NCBI GenBank assembly: GCA_017432005.1
Contig: JAFRKA010000006.1
Coordinates: 49,801-113,800, forward strand
From: Erysipelotrichaceae bacterium
GTDB taxonomy: Bacteria; Bacillota_I; Bacilli_A; Erysipelotrichales; Erysipelotrichaceae
Length of the DNA stretch: 64,000 nucleotides
Reading direction: 5' to 3'
Position numbers and translations under genes: made by a program. This document shows positions 1 through 8,439 of this stretch, in pieces. The first letter of the stretch is position 1. The number at the start of each line of letters is the position of its first letter. The notes beneath the pieces were generated by a model. It saw nothing but the letters and a program-made list of their open reading frames with translations, did no database searches and was not told the DNA's origin.

Positions 1-1
1 C

Positions 2-787
2 CATCCGGTCTCGCTGCAGCTTTTTGGTTGTGATCTCGTGACGATGATCTATGCCGCCAAAGTGCTGGATGAAAAGACTGACTGTGATTTCATCGACATC
101 AATATGGGCTGTCCGGTAAACAAGGTCGTCAAGACCGGCTCCGGCAGTGCGATGATGAAGAATGAGAATGAAACTGTCCATATCATTTCCGGAATAGTTG
201 AAGCCGTAAAGAAACCGGTGACAGTCAAGATGCGTCTGGGCTGGGATAGGGAGAATATGAATTACCTTTCACTGGCAAGAAAGCTGGAGAAAGCCGGTGT
301 GAGTGCCATCGCCCTGCATGCCAGGACCAGGTCACAGATGTATGAAGGCAAGGCTGACTGGTCGCATATTAAAAAACTTAAGGAAGCTTTGTCTATACCC
401 GTTTTTGGCAATGGCGATGTAAAGACTCTGGAAGACTACATCCGCATGAAGGAAGAGACCGGCTGCGACGGTGTGATGATCGGCAGAGGCCTCGTAGGCA
501 ATCCTTTCCTGATCAAGGAGATCGATAACTACAACAAAGGCGAGGAAAAGACCAGGGTGAGTGTGGAAGACCGTTTCACTTACTGTCTGAAGCATTGCCA
601 GAAGCTGATCGATCTCAAGGGAGAGAAACTGGCAATGTCAGAAATGAGGGGTATCGCTCCGCATTATCTCAGCGGTCTCTATGATGCCACGACCTACAAG
701 GAAAAGATGAATCACATGAAGAGCTATGCTGAACTCAATAATATCCTTGATGAATATCTGCTGAAACTGAAAGAAATGGGAAAATAA
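2..787 (+). CDS. dusB: tRNA-dihydrouridine synthase, 5' truncated by window edge
   Basis: Reduces specific uridines in tRNA to dihydrouridine using FMN and NADPH. The frame is open from base 2 (reads [11 protein letters not shown]), so the true start is outside the window and roughly the first 60-80 residues are missing; 261 residues are present. Visible family signatures are the [11 protein letters not shown] segment carrying the catalytic Cys, the KMRLGW strand, [16 protein letters not shown] and the FMN phosphate-binding GRGLVGNP, followed by a C-terminal helical tRNA-binding part. The GTG and ATG at 38 and 44 are internal codons, not starts. It converges with ung, sharing the hairpin at 788-810. 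The subfamily (DusB against other Dus) is inferred from overall resemblance. Confidence 0.9.
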   Translation, partial: HPVSLQLFGCDLVTMIYAAKVLDEKTDCDFIDINMGCPVNKVVKTGSGSAMMKNENETVHIISGIVEAVKKPVTVKMRLGWDRENMNYLSLARKLEKAGVSAIALHARTRSQMYEGKADWSHIKKLKEALSIPVFGNGDVKTLEDYIRMKEETGCDGVMIGRGLVGNPFLIKEIDNYNKGEEKTRVSVEDRFTYCLKHCQKLIDLKGEKLAMSEMRGIAPHYLSGLYDATTYKEKMNHMKSYAELNNILDEYLLKLKEMGK

Positions 788-810
788 ACAGCCTGCGTAA
801 TGCAGGCTGT
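781..810 (-). terminator. Intrinsic terminator between dus and ung
   Basis: Perfect 9-bp stem (788-796 with 802-810) around a 5-nt loop. On the minus strand it is followed by TTTATTTT, so it is a good terminator for ung, which stops 2 bp before it. On the plus strand the downstream bases are less T-rich, so its use by dus is uncertain. Confidence 0.75.
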
Positions 811-812
811 CA

Positions 813-1481
813 TCATCTTATCTGCCAGTCGATCGGTGTCATCCCGTTTTTGACCAGGAAGTCATTGGTCCTGGAGAAAGGACGGGAACCGAAGAAACCG
901 TTATAGGCACTCAAAGGAGAAGGGTGGACGGATTCAATGATCAGATGCCGGGGGTTGTCTATGAACTGCTTCTTGCTGCGGGCATTGGCGCCCCAGAGGA
1001 TGAAGACGACCGGTTCCTCCTTGTCATTAAGTTTTTTAATAATGGTATCGGTCAGCTGTTCCCAGCCTTTGCTGCGATGGGAATTGGCTCTATGAGCCTG
1101 GACAGTCAGTACGCTGTTGAGCAGCAGTACGCCCTGTCTGGCCCAGGAGACCAGAAAACCGTGGTTCGGGATATTGCAGCCCAGATCATCATGAAGTTCC
1201 TGATAGATGTTGACCAGTGATGGCGGAATATCCACACCTTTATTGACAGAGAAAGCCAGACCGTGAGCCTGATTGGGTTCATGATAGGGATCCTGACCGA
1301 GTATCACGACTTTTGTATCGCCATAACTCGTCAGTCTTAAAGCTGTATAGATGTATTTTGGCAGGGGATAGATGACCTTGGTCTTATACTCCTCATCAAG
1401 AAAAGAACGCAACTGCTGATAGTATTGCGCATCAAATTCGCTTCCGAGTACTTCATCCCAGTCATTGCCGATAATTTTCAT
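813..1481 (-). CDS. ung: Uracil-DNA glycosylase (family 1)
   Basis: Excises uracil from DNA to begin base-excision repair. 222 residues, the usual family length. The water-activating motif GQDPYH is at about residues 62-67 (catalytic Asp 64), followed by the uracil-binding HGLAFSV segment; the DNA-intercalation loop [18 protein letters not shown] lies near the C-terminus. The start ATG is at 1479-1481. No Shine-Dalgarno precedes it; a minus-strand TATAAT ends 8 bases upstream, so the mRNA is probably leaderless. It is divergent from folC with only 24 bp between the two ATG codons. Confidence 0.97.
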   Translation of the reverse strand: MKIIGNDWDEVLGSEFDAQYYQQLRSFLDEEYKTKVIYPLPKYIYTALRLTSYGDTKVVILGQDPYHEPNQAHGLAFSVNKGVDIPPSLVNIYQELHDDLGCNIPNHGFLVSWARQGVLLLNSVLTVQAHRANSHRSKGWEQLTDTIIKKLNDKEEPVVFILWGANARSKKQFIDNPRHLIIESVHPSPLSAYNGFFGSRPFSRTNDFLVKNGMTPIDWQIR

Positions 1482-1489
1482 ACGTTTTT

Positions 1490-1497
1490 ATTATAAT
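1490..1497. promoter_or_regulatory. Overlapping divergent -10 elements of ung and folC
   Basis: The minus strand carries TATAAT at 1495-1490 and the plus strand TATAAT at 1492-1497, so the two hexamers overlap by 4 bp. Each lies 8 bases from its ATG (1481 for ung, 1506 for folC). This spacing predicts transcription starts at or next to both start codons. No recognisable TTGACA -35 was found for either direction. Confidence 0.65.
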
Positions 1498-1505
1498 ATA
1501 TAGTG

Positions 1506-2708
1506 ATGTTTACCAGAACTGACGAGGCATTGAAATGGATCATGGAACGTCGCAATACGAGACGTACTTTTGACGATTTCAAAAAGATCTGTCAGTCATT
1601 AGGCGATCCCCAGAATGATTTCTATACGATCCATGTAGCCGGTACTGACGGAAAAGGGTCGACGGTGAGCTATCTCTGTGATCTGCTGATGTCACAGGGT
1701 TATAAAGTAGGTACTTTCACATCTCCTCATTATCTGACTCATCTCGACAGGATCAGAGTCGACCGCAGGAATATTGATGAGGAATCTTTTCTGAAGATCA
1801 TTAACCGCAATTACGATCTTTCAGTCGAAAACGATCTTTCGATGTTTGAGATCGATTTTCTGATCATGTGCGAGTATTTCAGACAGGAAAAGATAGATAT
1901 CGCTATCGTGGAAGTCGGTCTGGGCGGAAGACTTGATTATACCAATGTCATCGATAATACAAAGCTGTCGATCATAACGACGATCGGTTATGATCATATG
2001 GACAGACTGGGTGATACGCTTGAAGAGATCTGTGAAGAGAAGTGCGGGATCATCAAGAATGATTCAAAGGTACTGATCGGTCATCTCGATGAGAACTGCC
2101 GTCGGATCGTTAAGCAGCATGTCGATCAGAAACACTGTGAATTATATGAACTGAAAGAATACACCGATCTGGGTGAGAGACGTTTCCGTTTCCACGATCA
2201 TGAATATGAACTGTCTTCCTATGCTTCATATCAGTTGCATAACGCCTCTCTGGCGCTGTATGCACTGGAGATCATCGCTGAAGATGTTGGTATCAATATC
2301 GATCAGGAAGCAGCCTCTAAAGCACTGAGATCTTCAGTCTGGCATTGTCGCTTCGAGATCATCCATGAGGATCCGCGCGTCATCCTGGATGGGGCGCATA
2401 ATATCCATGGAATTCAAGCACTTTGTGAATCTTTCGATCGTCTGGAAGGCTCAAAAAGCATCATCTTTTCCGCTTTGAAGCGTAAAGAATACCGAAAGAT
2501 GATCGAAACACTGAAGGAACACTGTGACCGTCTGATCGTCACGAGTTTTGAAAATAAAGATGTGATCGATCTTAATGAATTAAATGACTTTGAGACAGAA
2601 CCTGATTACCAGAAAGCTTTTGAAAAGGTCTTCTGTGACTATGATAATATCCTGATCTGCGGCTCTCTGTATTTCATGAGCGATGTTGTACTAAACCTGA
2701 AATTTTAA
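1506..2708 (+). CDS. folC: Folylpolyglutamate synthase / dihydrofolate synthase
   Basis: ATP-dependent Mur-ligase-family enzyme that adds glutamate to (dihydro)folate; 400 residues. The P-loop GTDGKGST is at about residues 46-53, VGLGGRLDYTNVI follows near 130-145, and the C-terminal Mur domain carries LDGAHNIHG. ATG 1506 is preferred; an in-frame GTG at 1503 is the alternative. No ribosome binding site is visible and the TATAAT ends 8 bases before the ATG, which suggests leaderless translation. The gene fits functionally with the one-carbon genes on the minus strand at 4.0-7.8 kb. Confidence 0.94.
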   Translation: MFTRTDEALKWIMERRNTRRTFDDFKKICQSLGDPQNDFYTIHVAGTDGKGSTVSYLCDLLMSQGYKVGTFTSPHYLTHLDRIRVDRRNIDEESFLKIINRNYDLSVENDLSMFEIDFLIMCEYFRQEKIDIAIVEVGLGGRLDYTNVIDNTKLSIITTIGYDHMDRLGDTLEEICEEKCGIIKNDSKVLIGHLDENCRRIVKQHVDQKHCELYELKEYTDLGERRFRFHDHEYELSSYASYQLHNASLALYALEIIAEDVGINIDQEAASKALRSSVWHCRFEIIHEDPRVILDGAHNIHGIQALCESFDRLEGSKSIIFSALKRKEYRKMIETLKEHCDRLIVTSFENKDVIDLNELNDFETEPDYQKAFEKVFCDYDNILICGSLYFMSDVVLNLKF

Positions 2709-2741
2709 TAAAATTAATTTGTAACCAAGGAGAGAAATAAT

Positions 2742-3521
2742 ATGATAGATTACACTGAAGGCAGTCAGAAACAGTACCATATCGGCACTGGTAAAGATGA
2801 TATCGGCCAGTATGTCATCCTGCCCGGAGATCCCGGCAGATGTGAGAAGATCGCCAAGTATTTTGACAATGCGGTCAAGACCGGACAGAACAGGGAATAT
2901 GTGACTTATACAGGCTATCTCAATGGAACGAAAGTATCTGTCTGTTCGACCGGTATCGGCGGTCCGAGCGCTTCGATCGCTCTGGAAGAGCTGGTCGCCA
3001 ACGGTGCTCATACTTTCATCAGGATCGGCACTTGCGGCGGTATGCAGCTGGATGTCAAATCAGGTGATGTTGCCGTATCAACCGCATCGATCCGTATGGA
3101 AGGTACGACCAAGGAATATGCACCGATCGAATTCCCGGCTGTCGCCAACCTGGAAGTCACCAATGCGCTGGTCGAAGCCTGCAAGAGACTGAATCAGTCC
3201 TACGTCGTCGGTGTTTCCCAGTCCAAGGACGCTTTCTATGGTCAGCATCGTCCGGAAACGCTGCCAAACGGTGACGAACTTTTAAGAAAATGGAAAGCCT
3301 GGCTGGCTCTCGACTGCAAGGTCTCTGAAATGGAATCAGCCGCTCTGTTCATTGTCGGTCAGTATCTCAGAGTCCGTGTCGGTTCCTGCTTCCTGGTCGT
3401 AGCCAATCAGGAAAGAGCGAAAGCCGGTCTCGACAATCCACAGGTCCATGACACTGATGGTGCTATCAAGGTGGCAGTCGAAGCATTAAAGATCCTCATC
3501 GATGCGGATAAAAAACAGTAA
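2742..3521 (+). CDS. udp: Uridine phosphorylase
   Basis: Phosphorolysis of uridine to uracil and ribose-1-phosphate in pyrimidine salvage. 259 residues, typical for nucleoside phosphorylase family 1. Motifs: LPGDPGR (phosphate binding) near residue 28, STGIGGPS near 68, IGTCGGM near 91, the uridine-specific segment [13 protein letters not shown] near 160, and SEMESAAL (ribose binding) near 195. A good AAGGAG site lies 9 bases before the ATG. The following small membrane-protein gene overlaps its 3' end by 20 bp, so the two are probably cotranscribed. Confidence 0.92.
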   Translation: MIDYTEGSQKQYHIGTGKDDIGQYVILPGDPGRCEKIAKYFDNAVKTGQNREYVTYTGYLNGTKVSVCSTGIGGPSASIALEELVANGAHTFIRIGTCGGMQLDVKSGDVAVSTASIRMEGTTKEYAPIEFPAVANLEVTNALVEACKRLNQSYVVGVSQSKDAFYGQHRPETLPNGDELLRKWKAWLALDCKVSEMESAALFIVGQYLRVRVGSCFLVVANQERAKAGLDNPQVHDTDGAIKVAVEALKILIDADKKQ

Positions 3522-3999
3522 AATAATCATTCTTAATATCATCGGCCTGATCCTGTTTATACTGCCGGTATTCAAACTGGATCTGTATACCGAAAACTAT
3601 TCGACCCTTAGTCTAGGTACTAGGGGTTATTTATATCTGCTTTTTCTGGGTATTATCCTGGGTTCACTGATGGGATATGAAACATATAAACGGAATGCTG
3701 TGTGCGGTATCCTGATCTTTGTATCATTGATCCTTGGAACATTGATCCCGCATCAGGTTCCGTACGGATTAAGAGGCAATGTCCATCTTTTTCTGGCATA
3801 TCTGGGCGGTTTCATTCTGATCGTGATGACATATCTGAATCTGTTTCTTTCCAGGCATGATCATCTGAGACAGCTGTTTGTCCTGATGATCTGTGCTGCT
3901 GTACTGATATATCTTAAATACGGAATGGTAAATACGTTGAGCGAGATCATCATCATGATCTCATGCATGTATTGTGCACTTTATCTGTATCTTGAATAG
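3502..3999 (+). CDS. Small multi-pass membrane protein of unknown function
   Basis: 165 residues with about five hydrophobic segments (near residues 7-25, 44-60, 68-84, 95-115 and 124-160) and short polar loops containing Arg/Lys. I recognise no family. It starts inside the last codons of udp, and the overlap makes translational coupling likely. It could be a transporter accessory or an integral membrane protein tied to nucleoside metabolism, but only the operon position supports that. Confidence 0.7.
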   Translation: MRIKNSKIIILNIIGLILFILPVFKLDLYTENYSTLSLGTRGYLYLLFLGIILGSLMGYETYKRNAVCGILIFVSLILGTLIPHQVPYGLRGNVHLFLAYLGGFILIVMTYLNLFLSRHDHLRQLFVLMICAAVLIYLKYGMVNTLSEIIIMISCMYCALYLYLE

Positions 4000-4018
4000 A
4001 TAGACTGAATCTGAAATA

Positions 4019-4045
4019 AGAGGAAGCGTTGTGCTTCCTCTGATT
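4019..4045. terminator. Bidirectional terminator between membrane ORF and folD
   Basis: Nine-base stem AGAGGAAGC (4019-4027) with its complement at 4033-4041, loop GTTGT. T-rich bases (GATTTTAATT) follow on the plus strand. It separates convergent genes ending at 3999 and 4046. Confidence 0.7.
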
Positions 4046-4909
4046 TTAATTATGTTTCAGTGTCCTTTTTGCGGCTTCGACGACATGACTGATTAGGATC
4101 GAGGTGGTGACTGATCCTACACCTCCCGGTACAGGAGTCAGATCATGTACCAGTCCGTCAGCATCTTTAAATAGGACATCACCGCATAGTTTCTGTTTCT
4201 GATCGTTCCAGCTGAAACCGACATCGATCACTGCCTGATCCTTGTTCAGATAGTCTTTATTGACCAATTCCATCTGACCGGTCGCACAGATCAGGATGTC
4301 AGCTGCAGAAGCGATCTTCGCCGCATCTCTGGTTTTGGTATGGCAGATCGTGACAGTCGCATTTCTGTTCAGCAGCAACATCGATACAGGTTTGCCGATG
4401 ACCAGTGAACGTCCCAGAACAGTGATATTTTTACCCGCTATCTCGATTCCGTAATGATCGAGGATCCTGATCGCTGCTTCAGCTGTGCATGGGGCAAAAC
4501 CGATATCCCGATTGGTGAAGACTCCCGATAAGGAGAGGTCTGAACATCCGTCGATATCTTTATCCACATTGATACGGTTGCGCAGTTCGGCATCGTTGAA
4601 TCTTTCTTTAGGCAAAGGTCTGAAGACCATGATACCGTGAACAGCGGGATCGCTGTTGGCTTCATCAAGTTTGCGGTAGAAGTCCTCTGCTTCAACATCC
4701 TCAGGAAAGATATGATGTATGACTTTTATACCGGCAGTCTCACATTTTTTGAGGATGTTTCTCTCATAAGAAAGATCATCATCCTTCTCTCCGACTCTGA
4801 ATAAAGCCATGGTCGGAGTGATGCCTTTTTCTTTAAGTTCTGTACATTCTTCAGCGCTCCTGGCGCTGATCAGATCCGCAACTTCTTTTCCTTTAAGCAG
4901 TCTTGTCAT
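4046..4909 (-). CDS. folD: Methylene-tetrahydrofolate dehydrogenase (FolD family, cyclohydrolase residues lost)
   Basis: 287-residue FolD-family protein: N-terminal catalytic domain, then a Rossmann NADP domain with TVLGRSLVIGKP near 165 and a C-terminal TPVPGGVGSVT near 260. The position of the catalytic Lys of bifunctional FolD (Tyr-x3-Lys) is Ile52 here (SYERNILKKC), and the Gln of the usual VQLPLP strand is Phe96 (VFRPLP). Both residues are linked to cyclohydrolase chemistry, while the KDIDG Asp is kept. The upstream fchA encodes a separate cyclohydrolase, so this protein may act as dehydrogenase only. It overlaps fchA by 4 bp and is last in the fhs-fchA-folD operon. Confidence 0.9.
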   Translation of the reverse strand: MTRLLKGKEVADLISARSAEECTELKEKGITPTMALFRVGEKDDDLSYERNILKKCETAGIKVIHHIFPEDVEAEDFYRKLDEANSDPAVHGIMVFRPLPKERFNDAELRNRINVDKDIDGCSDLSLSGVFTNRDIGFAPCTAEAAIRILDHYGIEIAGKNITVLGRSLVIGKPVSMLLLNRNATVTICHTKTRDAAKIASAADILICATGQMELVNKDYLNKDQAVIDVGFSWNDQKQKLCGDVLFKDADGLVHDLTPVPGGVGSVTTSILISHVVEAAKRTLKHN

Positions 4910-5523
4910 TTATCAGTCAGCCTCTTGCATATATCATCATAGATATTAAGTGCCATGACAGAGTATTCATCCACCAGTCTGATGGCTTCAGAATTCATCT
5001 TATCGGCGTATTCACGGTCTTTCATGAGCCTGGTATTCACCAGGATGTTCACATAGGCTCCGTACAGGACGCCCTGAGCCAGCATCACGCTGGTCGCCGC
5101 ATCACTGATTGCGATCTTGGAACCGATCTGACCCAGCCGTTCATCGAGCTCGATGATCCTGGTACAGTATTTCAGGATCAGGAAAGGAGAGTCGGCAGCA
5201 GTCCTCAGACAGGCCTCCATCTTTTCTTCGTATCCCGGTGTATCTTTAGGAAGTGAATAGGCTTCAGCCAGCGGCTTAAAAGCTTCCGCATCTTTTTCGA
5301 TACAGTCGAGCAGATTGATCCTGATGATCTCGAGTTCCTTGCGGATCTCGGTCAGTTCAAAGGTATATTCCAGAAAATTCTTTTTTCCGATCGTCAGATT
5401 GCTTACCATCTCACCTAAAGCAGAAGCTAATGATCCTGCCAGGGCACAGACTCCGCCGCCTCCCGGTACAGGTTCTTTGGATGCGGTAAGTTCACTGAAT
5501 CTTTCCAATGTCAAATCTTTCAT
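4906..5523 (-). CDS. fchA: Methenyl-tetrahydrofolate cyclohydrolase (formimino-THF cyclodeaminase family)
   Basis: 205 residues of the FTCD C-terminal/FchA family, an all-helical fold that interconverts methenyl-THF and 10-formyl-THF or deaminates formimino-THF. Signature PVPGGGGVCALAGSLASAL lies near residues 18-36, with further family helices (IDCIEKDAEAF, AATSVMLAQ). It sits 1 bp after the fhs stop and overlaps folD by 4 bp, so all three steps from formate to methylene-THF are encoded in one transcript. The cyclohydrolase role is favoured over histidine degradation because no hut genes are visible. Confidence 0.88.
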   Translation of the reverse strand: MKDLTLERFSELTASKEPVPGGGGVCALAGSLASALGEMVSNLTIGKKNFLEYTFELTEIRKELEIIRINLLDCIEKDAEAFKPLAEAYSLPKDTPGYEEKMEACLRTAADSPFLILKYCTRIIELDERLGQIGSKIAISDAATSVMLAQGVLYGAYVNILVNTRLMKDREYADKMNSEAIRLVDEYSVMALNIYDDICKRLTDK

Positions 5524-5524
5524 A

Positions 5525-7195
5525 TCAGAACAGTCCTGTTATCACGCCGTTTTCATCGACGTCGATCTTTTCAGCAGAAGGAACTTTAGGCAGACCAGGC
5601 ATCGTCATGATCTCGCCGGTAAGAGCCACGATAAAACCGGCACCAGCTGATACTTTGATGTTTCTGATGACGATGTTGAAATCTTTCGGTGCACCAAGTT
5701 TGGTCTGATCATCAGAGAAAGAATATTGGGTCTTGGCCATACAGATCGGCAGAGAACCGAAACCGAGGTCTTCCAGCTGTTTGATCTGCTTAGGTACATT
5801 GCCCGGCAGGTGGATGCCGTCAGCGTGATAGATCTTTCTGGCGATCGTCAGCAGTTTTTCTTTGATCGGCAGATCAAGATCGTAGGCGAAGGTGAAATCA
5901 TTCGGCTGATCACAGAGTCTGACGACTTCTTCAGCCAGAGCTTTTCCGCCTTCACCACCTTCAGCCCAGACTTTACTGATGGCGACATTGACTCCAAGTT
6001 CCTTACATTTATCCTGAATGAGTTTGAGTTCGACTTCTGTGTCAGTAGGGAACACGTTTACGGCAACGACACAAGGCAGTTTAAAGACTTTAGTGATGTT
6101 TTCAACGTGCTGAAGCAGATTAGGGAGACCTTTTTCCAGAGCATCCAGATCTTCTTCCTGCAGTTTGTCTTTCTCAGCTCCACCGTGATGTTTTAAAGCT
6201 CTGACGGTGGCGACGATCACGACGGCATCAGGTCTTAAGCCGGACATGCGGCATTTGATATCCAGGAACTTCTCAGCTCCCAGATCTGCTCCGAAACCAG
6301 CTTCCGTGACGACATAATCGCCAAGCTTCAAGGCCAGACGGGTCGCCATGACCGAGTTGCATCCATGAGCGATATTGGCGAATGGCCCGCCATGGACGAA
6401 GGCCGGTGTGCCTTCCAGGGTCTGCACGAGGTTAGGCTTCAATGCATCTTTGAGCAGGGCAGCCATTGCGCCCTGAGCTTTCAGCTGTCCGGCCGTGACC
6501 GGTCTGTTGTCATATGTATAAGCGACGACGATCTTCGAAAGACGTTCTTTCAGATCGGTGATATCAGAAGCCAGGCAAAGGATCGCCATTACTTCCGATG
6601 CGACTGTGATATCGAAACCGTCTTCACGCGGTACACCGTTAGGTTTTCCTCCGAGTCCGTCGATGATGCTTCTCAGCTGTCGGTCATTCATGTCGACAGC
6701 TCTTCTCCAGGTTATCCTTCTCGGATCGATATTGAGATCGTTGCCCTGCTGGATGTGGTTATCCAGCATCGCCGCCAAAAGATTGTTGGCGGCACCGACC
6801 GCATGGAAATCACCGGTAAAATGCAGGTTGATGTCTTCCATCGGAACGACTTGCGCATAGCCGCCTCCGGCTGCGCCACCTTTGATACCAAACACCGGTC
6901 CAAGAGAAGGTTCTCTAAGGGCAACCACCGATTTCTTGCCGATCTTTCTTAGCCCGTCAGCCAGTCCGACCGTGGTCGTCGTTTTTCCTTCACCGGCCGG
7001 AGTAGGGTTGATGGCAGTCACCAGGATGAGTTTTCCGTCTTTTTTATCTTTAAGTTCCTTCAGGAGCTTATAGTCGACTTTGGCTTTATAATTGCCATAG
7101 AGTTCGAGATATTTCTCGTCGATATCGAGTTTTTTCGCAATATCAACGATCTTCTCTTTCTCGCAGGCCTGAGCAATCTGGATATCACTAAGCAT
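5525..7195 (-). CDS. fhs: Formate-tetrahydrofolate ligase
   Basis: ATP-dependent formylation of THF to 10-formyl-THF; 556 residues, the family length. The phosphate-binding loop [14 protein letters not shown] is near residue 65; [32 protein letters not shown] and [14 protein letters not shown] are family signatures. Start ATG 7193-7195 is chosen because GGAGGTG lies 6 bases upstream; an in-frame GTG nine bases earlier overlaps that site and is rejected. It is first gene of the fhs-fchA-folD operon, downstream of folT. Confidence 0.97.
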   Translation of the reverse strand: MLSDIQIAQACEKEKIVDIAKKLDIDEKYLELYGNYKAKVDYKLLKELKDKKDGKLILVTAINPTPAGEGKTTTTVGLADGLRKIGKKSVVALREPSLGPVFGIKGGAAGGGYAQVVPMEDINLHFTGDFHAVGAANNLLAAMLDNHIQQGNDLNIDPRRITWRRAVDMNDRQLRSIIDGLGGKPNGVPREDGFDITVASEVMAILCLASDITDLKERLSKIVVAYTYDNRPVTAGQLKAQGAMAALLKDALKPNLVQTLEGTPAFVHGGPFANIAHGCNSVMATRLALKLGDYVVTEAGFGADLGAEKFLDIKCRMSGLRPDAVVIVATVRALKHHGGAEKDKLQEEDLDALEKGLPNLLQHVENITKVFKLPCVVAVNVFPTDTEVELKLIQDKCKELGVNVAISKVWAEGGEGGKALAEEVVRLCDQPNDFTFAYDLDLPIKEKLLTIARKIYHADGIHLPGNVPKQIKQLEDLGFGSLPICMAKTQYSFSDDQTKLGAPKDFNIVIRNIKVSAGAGFIVALTGEIMTMPGLPKVPSAEKIDVDENGVITGLF

Positions 7196-7229
7196 TATTA
7201 TCACCTCCGCATTATCTACAAGATTAGTT

Positions 7230-7260
7230 TAACATAAAAAACACCGGTCATTGACCGGTG
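7230..7260 (-). terminator. Intrinsic terminator of folT
   Basis: Stem CACCGGT (7242-7248) with ACCGGTG (7254-7260), 5-nt loop; the minus strand continues into TTTTTTATG. The hairpin contains the folT stop codon (7248-7250). It separates folT from the fhs operon, although readthrough is possible. Confidence 0.75.
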
Positions 7261-7775
7261 CTGAGCTGTCTTTTGAGAAATGAGATGAGGCGCGGCAGGA
7301 CGCTCGCGTAGATGATCGAAAGGATGATCCCGGCGATGATCTTGATGATGATGTTGCCGAAGACCAGGGTCTTTGAATAATAGCCGTAGAGCTTCGAATC
7401 AACGTAGAGTGCGAGGATATTGAAGGCTGTCACACATAAGGCTGAACAGATTGAAATGATCGCACATTCTTTGAATCCGTGTTCCTTGAATTTTCCGGCC
7501 AGAAAACCGGCCAGCAGACCGCTCAAAGAATGGGGAAGGACCCACAGAAGCGTCGTCGGTGTGATACCATACCCGGAAAACAGGATCTGATAGATCAGGG
7601 AACCGGCTGTACCGACAATGAAACCGTCCAAAGGACCTGACAAAATAGCTGCCACCAGGATCGGAAAAGCTTCAAAGGTGAATTTGAAGTTCTGGATCTT
7701 TACGGGTGTCATGACACTTAAGACTATATACAAGGCTATAAGCATAGCCAGGGTAGTCAGTTTACGCGTATTCAT
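7248..7775 (-). CDS. folT: ECF transporter S component, folate type (FolT-like)
   Basis: 175-residue integral membrane substrate-binding subunit of an energy-coupling-factor vitamin transporter; about six hydrophobic segments. The KFTFEAFPILVAAILSGP and TPTTLLWVLPHSLSGLLAGF segments match the folate S-component family as I know it, and the gene lies directly upstream of fhs-fchA-folD on the same strand, which supports folate as the vitamin. The EcfA/A'/T module is not in this window, as is usual for group II ECF systems. A TATAAT ends 7 bases before the ATG and no Shine-Dalgarno is seen, so the mRNA is probably leaderless. Confidence 0.85.
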   Translation of the reverse strand: MNTRKLTTLAMLIALYIVLSVMTPVKIQNFKFTFEAFPILVAAILSGPLDGFIVGTAGSLIYQILFSGYGITPTTLLWVLPHSLSGLLAGFLAGKFKEHGFKECAIISICSALCVTAFNILALYVDSKLYGYYSKTLVFGNIIIKIIAGIILSIIYASVLPRLISFLKRQLSTGQ

Positions 7776-7782
7776 TGGCTTA

Positions 7783-7788
7783 ATTATA
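7783..7788 (-). promoter_or_regulatory. -10 element of folT (leaderless configuration)
   Basis: TATAAT on the minus strand, separated from the ATG (7773-7775) by seven bases (TAAGCCA). There is no convincing -35 hexamer. Confidence 0.55.
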
Positions 7789-7802
7789 TTATTTTTGCAT
7801 AT

Positions 7803-7828
7803 ATAAAAAAAGCGATGTGAACATCGCT
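7803..7828 (-). terminator. Intrinsic terminator of the Fic-like gene
   Basis: Stem AGCGATG (7811-7817) with CATCGCT (7822-7828), followed on the minus strand by a run of seven T. It overlaps the stop codon of the gene ending at 7828. Confidence 0.7.
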
Positions 7829-8391
7829 CAGTAATCCAGTTTAGGACCTTTCACACAGTACATGTAGATCCAGTCTTTGATGCCGAAATCATTGGAATCC
7901 TTGTACTCGTGCAGTTTGGTACGGAAGAGCTCCTTTTTGGAAGCCGGTACGGTGATGATACCGCAGCCATTGTCGATCATGAATTTGTTGGAGAACATCA
8001 GAGCAGCTCTGACATCACCATCGGTGAACAGCCTCTTGTCCAGTATATAAAGCATCACATCGATCGCCACTTCCAGATTGGCCTTGGTTGGCTGATTGAT
8101 CATTTTGTTGAGTTCCGAGATCTGTTCTTCGCTCAGCTCATCCTTGATGCCCATCTCGAGATCTTTCATCAGTATCTCATGCAGCTGCAGAAGACAGCGG
8201 TAATCGTTTTCGACCTCCGGATTGTTAAGGATGAAATCGTAAGCCTCTTTGAAGTTGCGGTAGGCGATCGTTCTTTCAGGATCGTCTTCACTGTAACGGG
8301 AAAGAGCCAGATTGTTTTCAATCAGTTCTTCGAGATTGTCTTTCACATATTTCACGTTCTGGGCTCTGCTGAGAGTGTATTTATTGATCAT
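7828..8391 (-). CDS. Fic-like protein with a degenerate active-site motif
   Basis: 187 residues, mostly helical by composition. Near residues 118-127 it reads RLFTDGDVR, which lines up with the Fic signature HPFxxGNGR: the catalytic His is Arg, the Asn of GNGR is Asp and the second Gly is Val, while Phe, Asp-Gly and the final Arg persist. This suggests a Fic/Doc-fold protein that no longer transfers AMP. AAGGAAG lies about 6 bases before the ATG and a minus-strand TATAAT at 8416-8411. It is divergent from the ATP-grasp gene. Family membership rests on this one motif plus overall look, so it could be an unrelated helical protein. Confidence 0.55.
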   Translation of the reverse strand: MINKYTLSRAQNVKYVKDNLEELIENNLALSRYSEDDPERTIAYRNFKEAYDFILNNPEVENDYRCLLQLHEILMKDLEMGIKDELSEEQISELNKMINQPTKANLEVAIDVMLYILDKRLFTDGDVRAALMFSNKFMIDNGCGIITVPASKKELFRTKLHEYKDSNDFGIKDWIYMYCVKGPKLDY

Positions 8392-8410
8392 AGTCTTCTT
8401 CCTTAAGGAT

Positions 8411-8433
8411 ATTATAAACCAATCTGTTATAAT
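8411..8433. promoter_or_regulatory. Divergent -10 elements for the Fic-like and ATP-grasp genes
   Basis: Minus-strand TATAAT at 8416-8411 serves the gene starting at 8391. Plus-strand TATAAT at 8428-8433 lies only 6 bases before the ATG at 8440, predicting a leaderless transcript for that gene. Confidence 0.55.
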
Positions 8434-8439
8434 TTATAC

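Noticed and set aside
5726..6952. Plus-strand frames opposite fhs
   Set aside because: They mirror the codon structure of fhs; no recognisable protein and no ribosome binding site.
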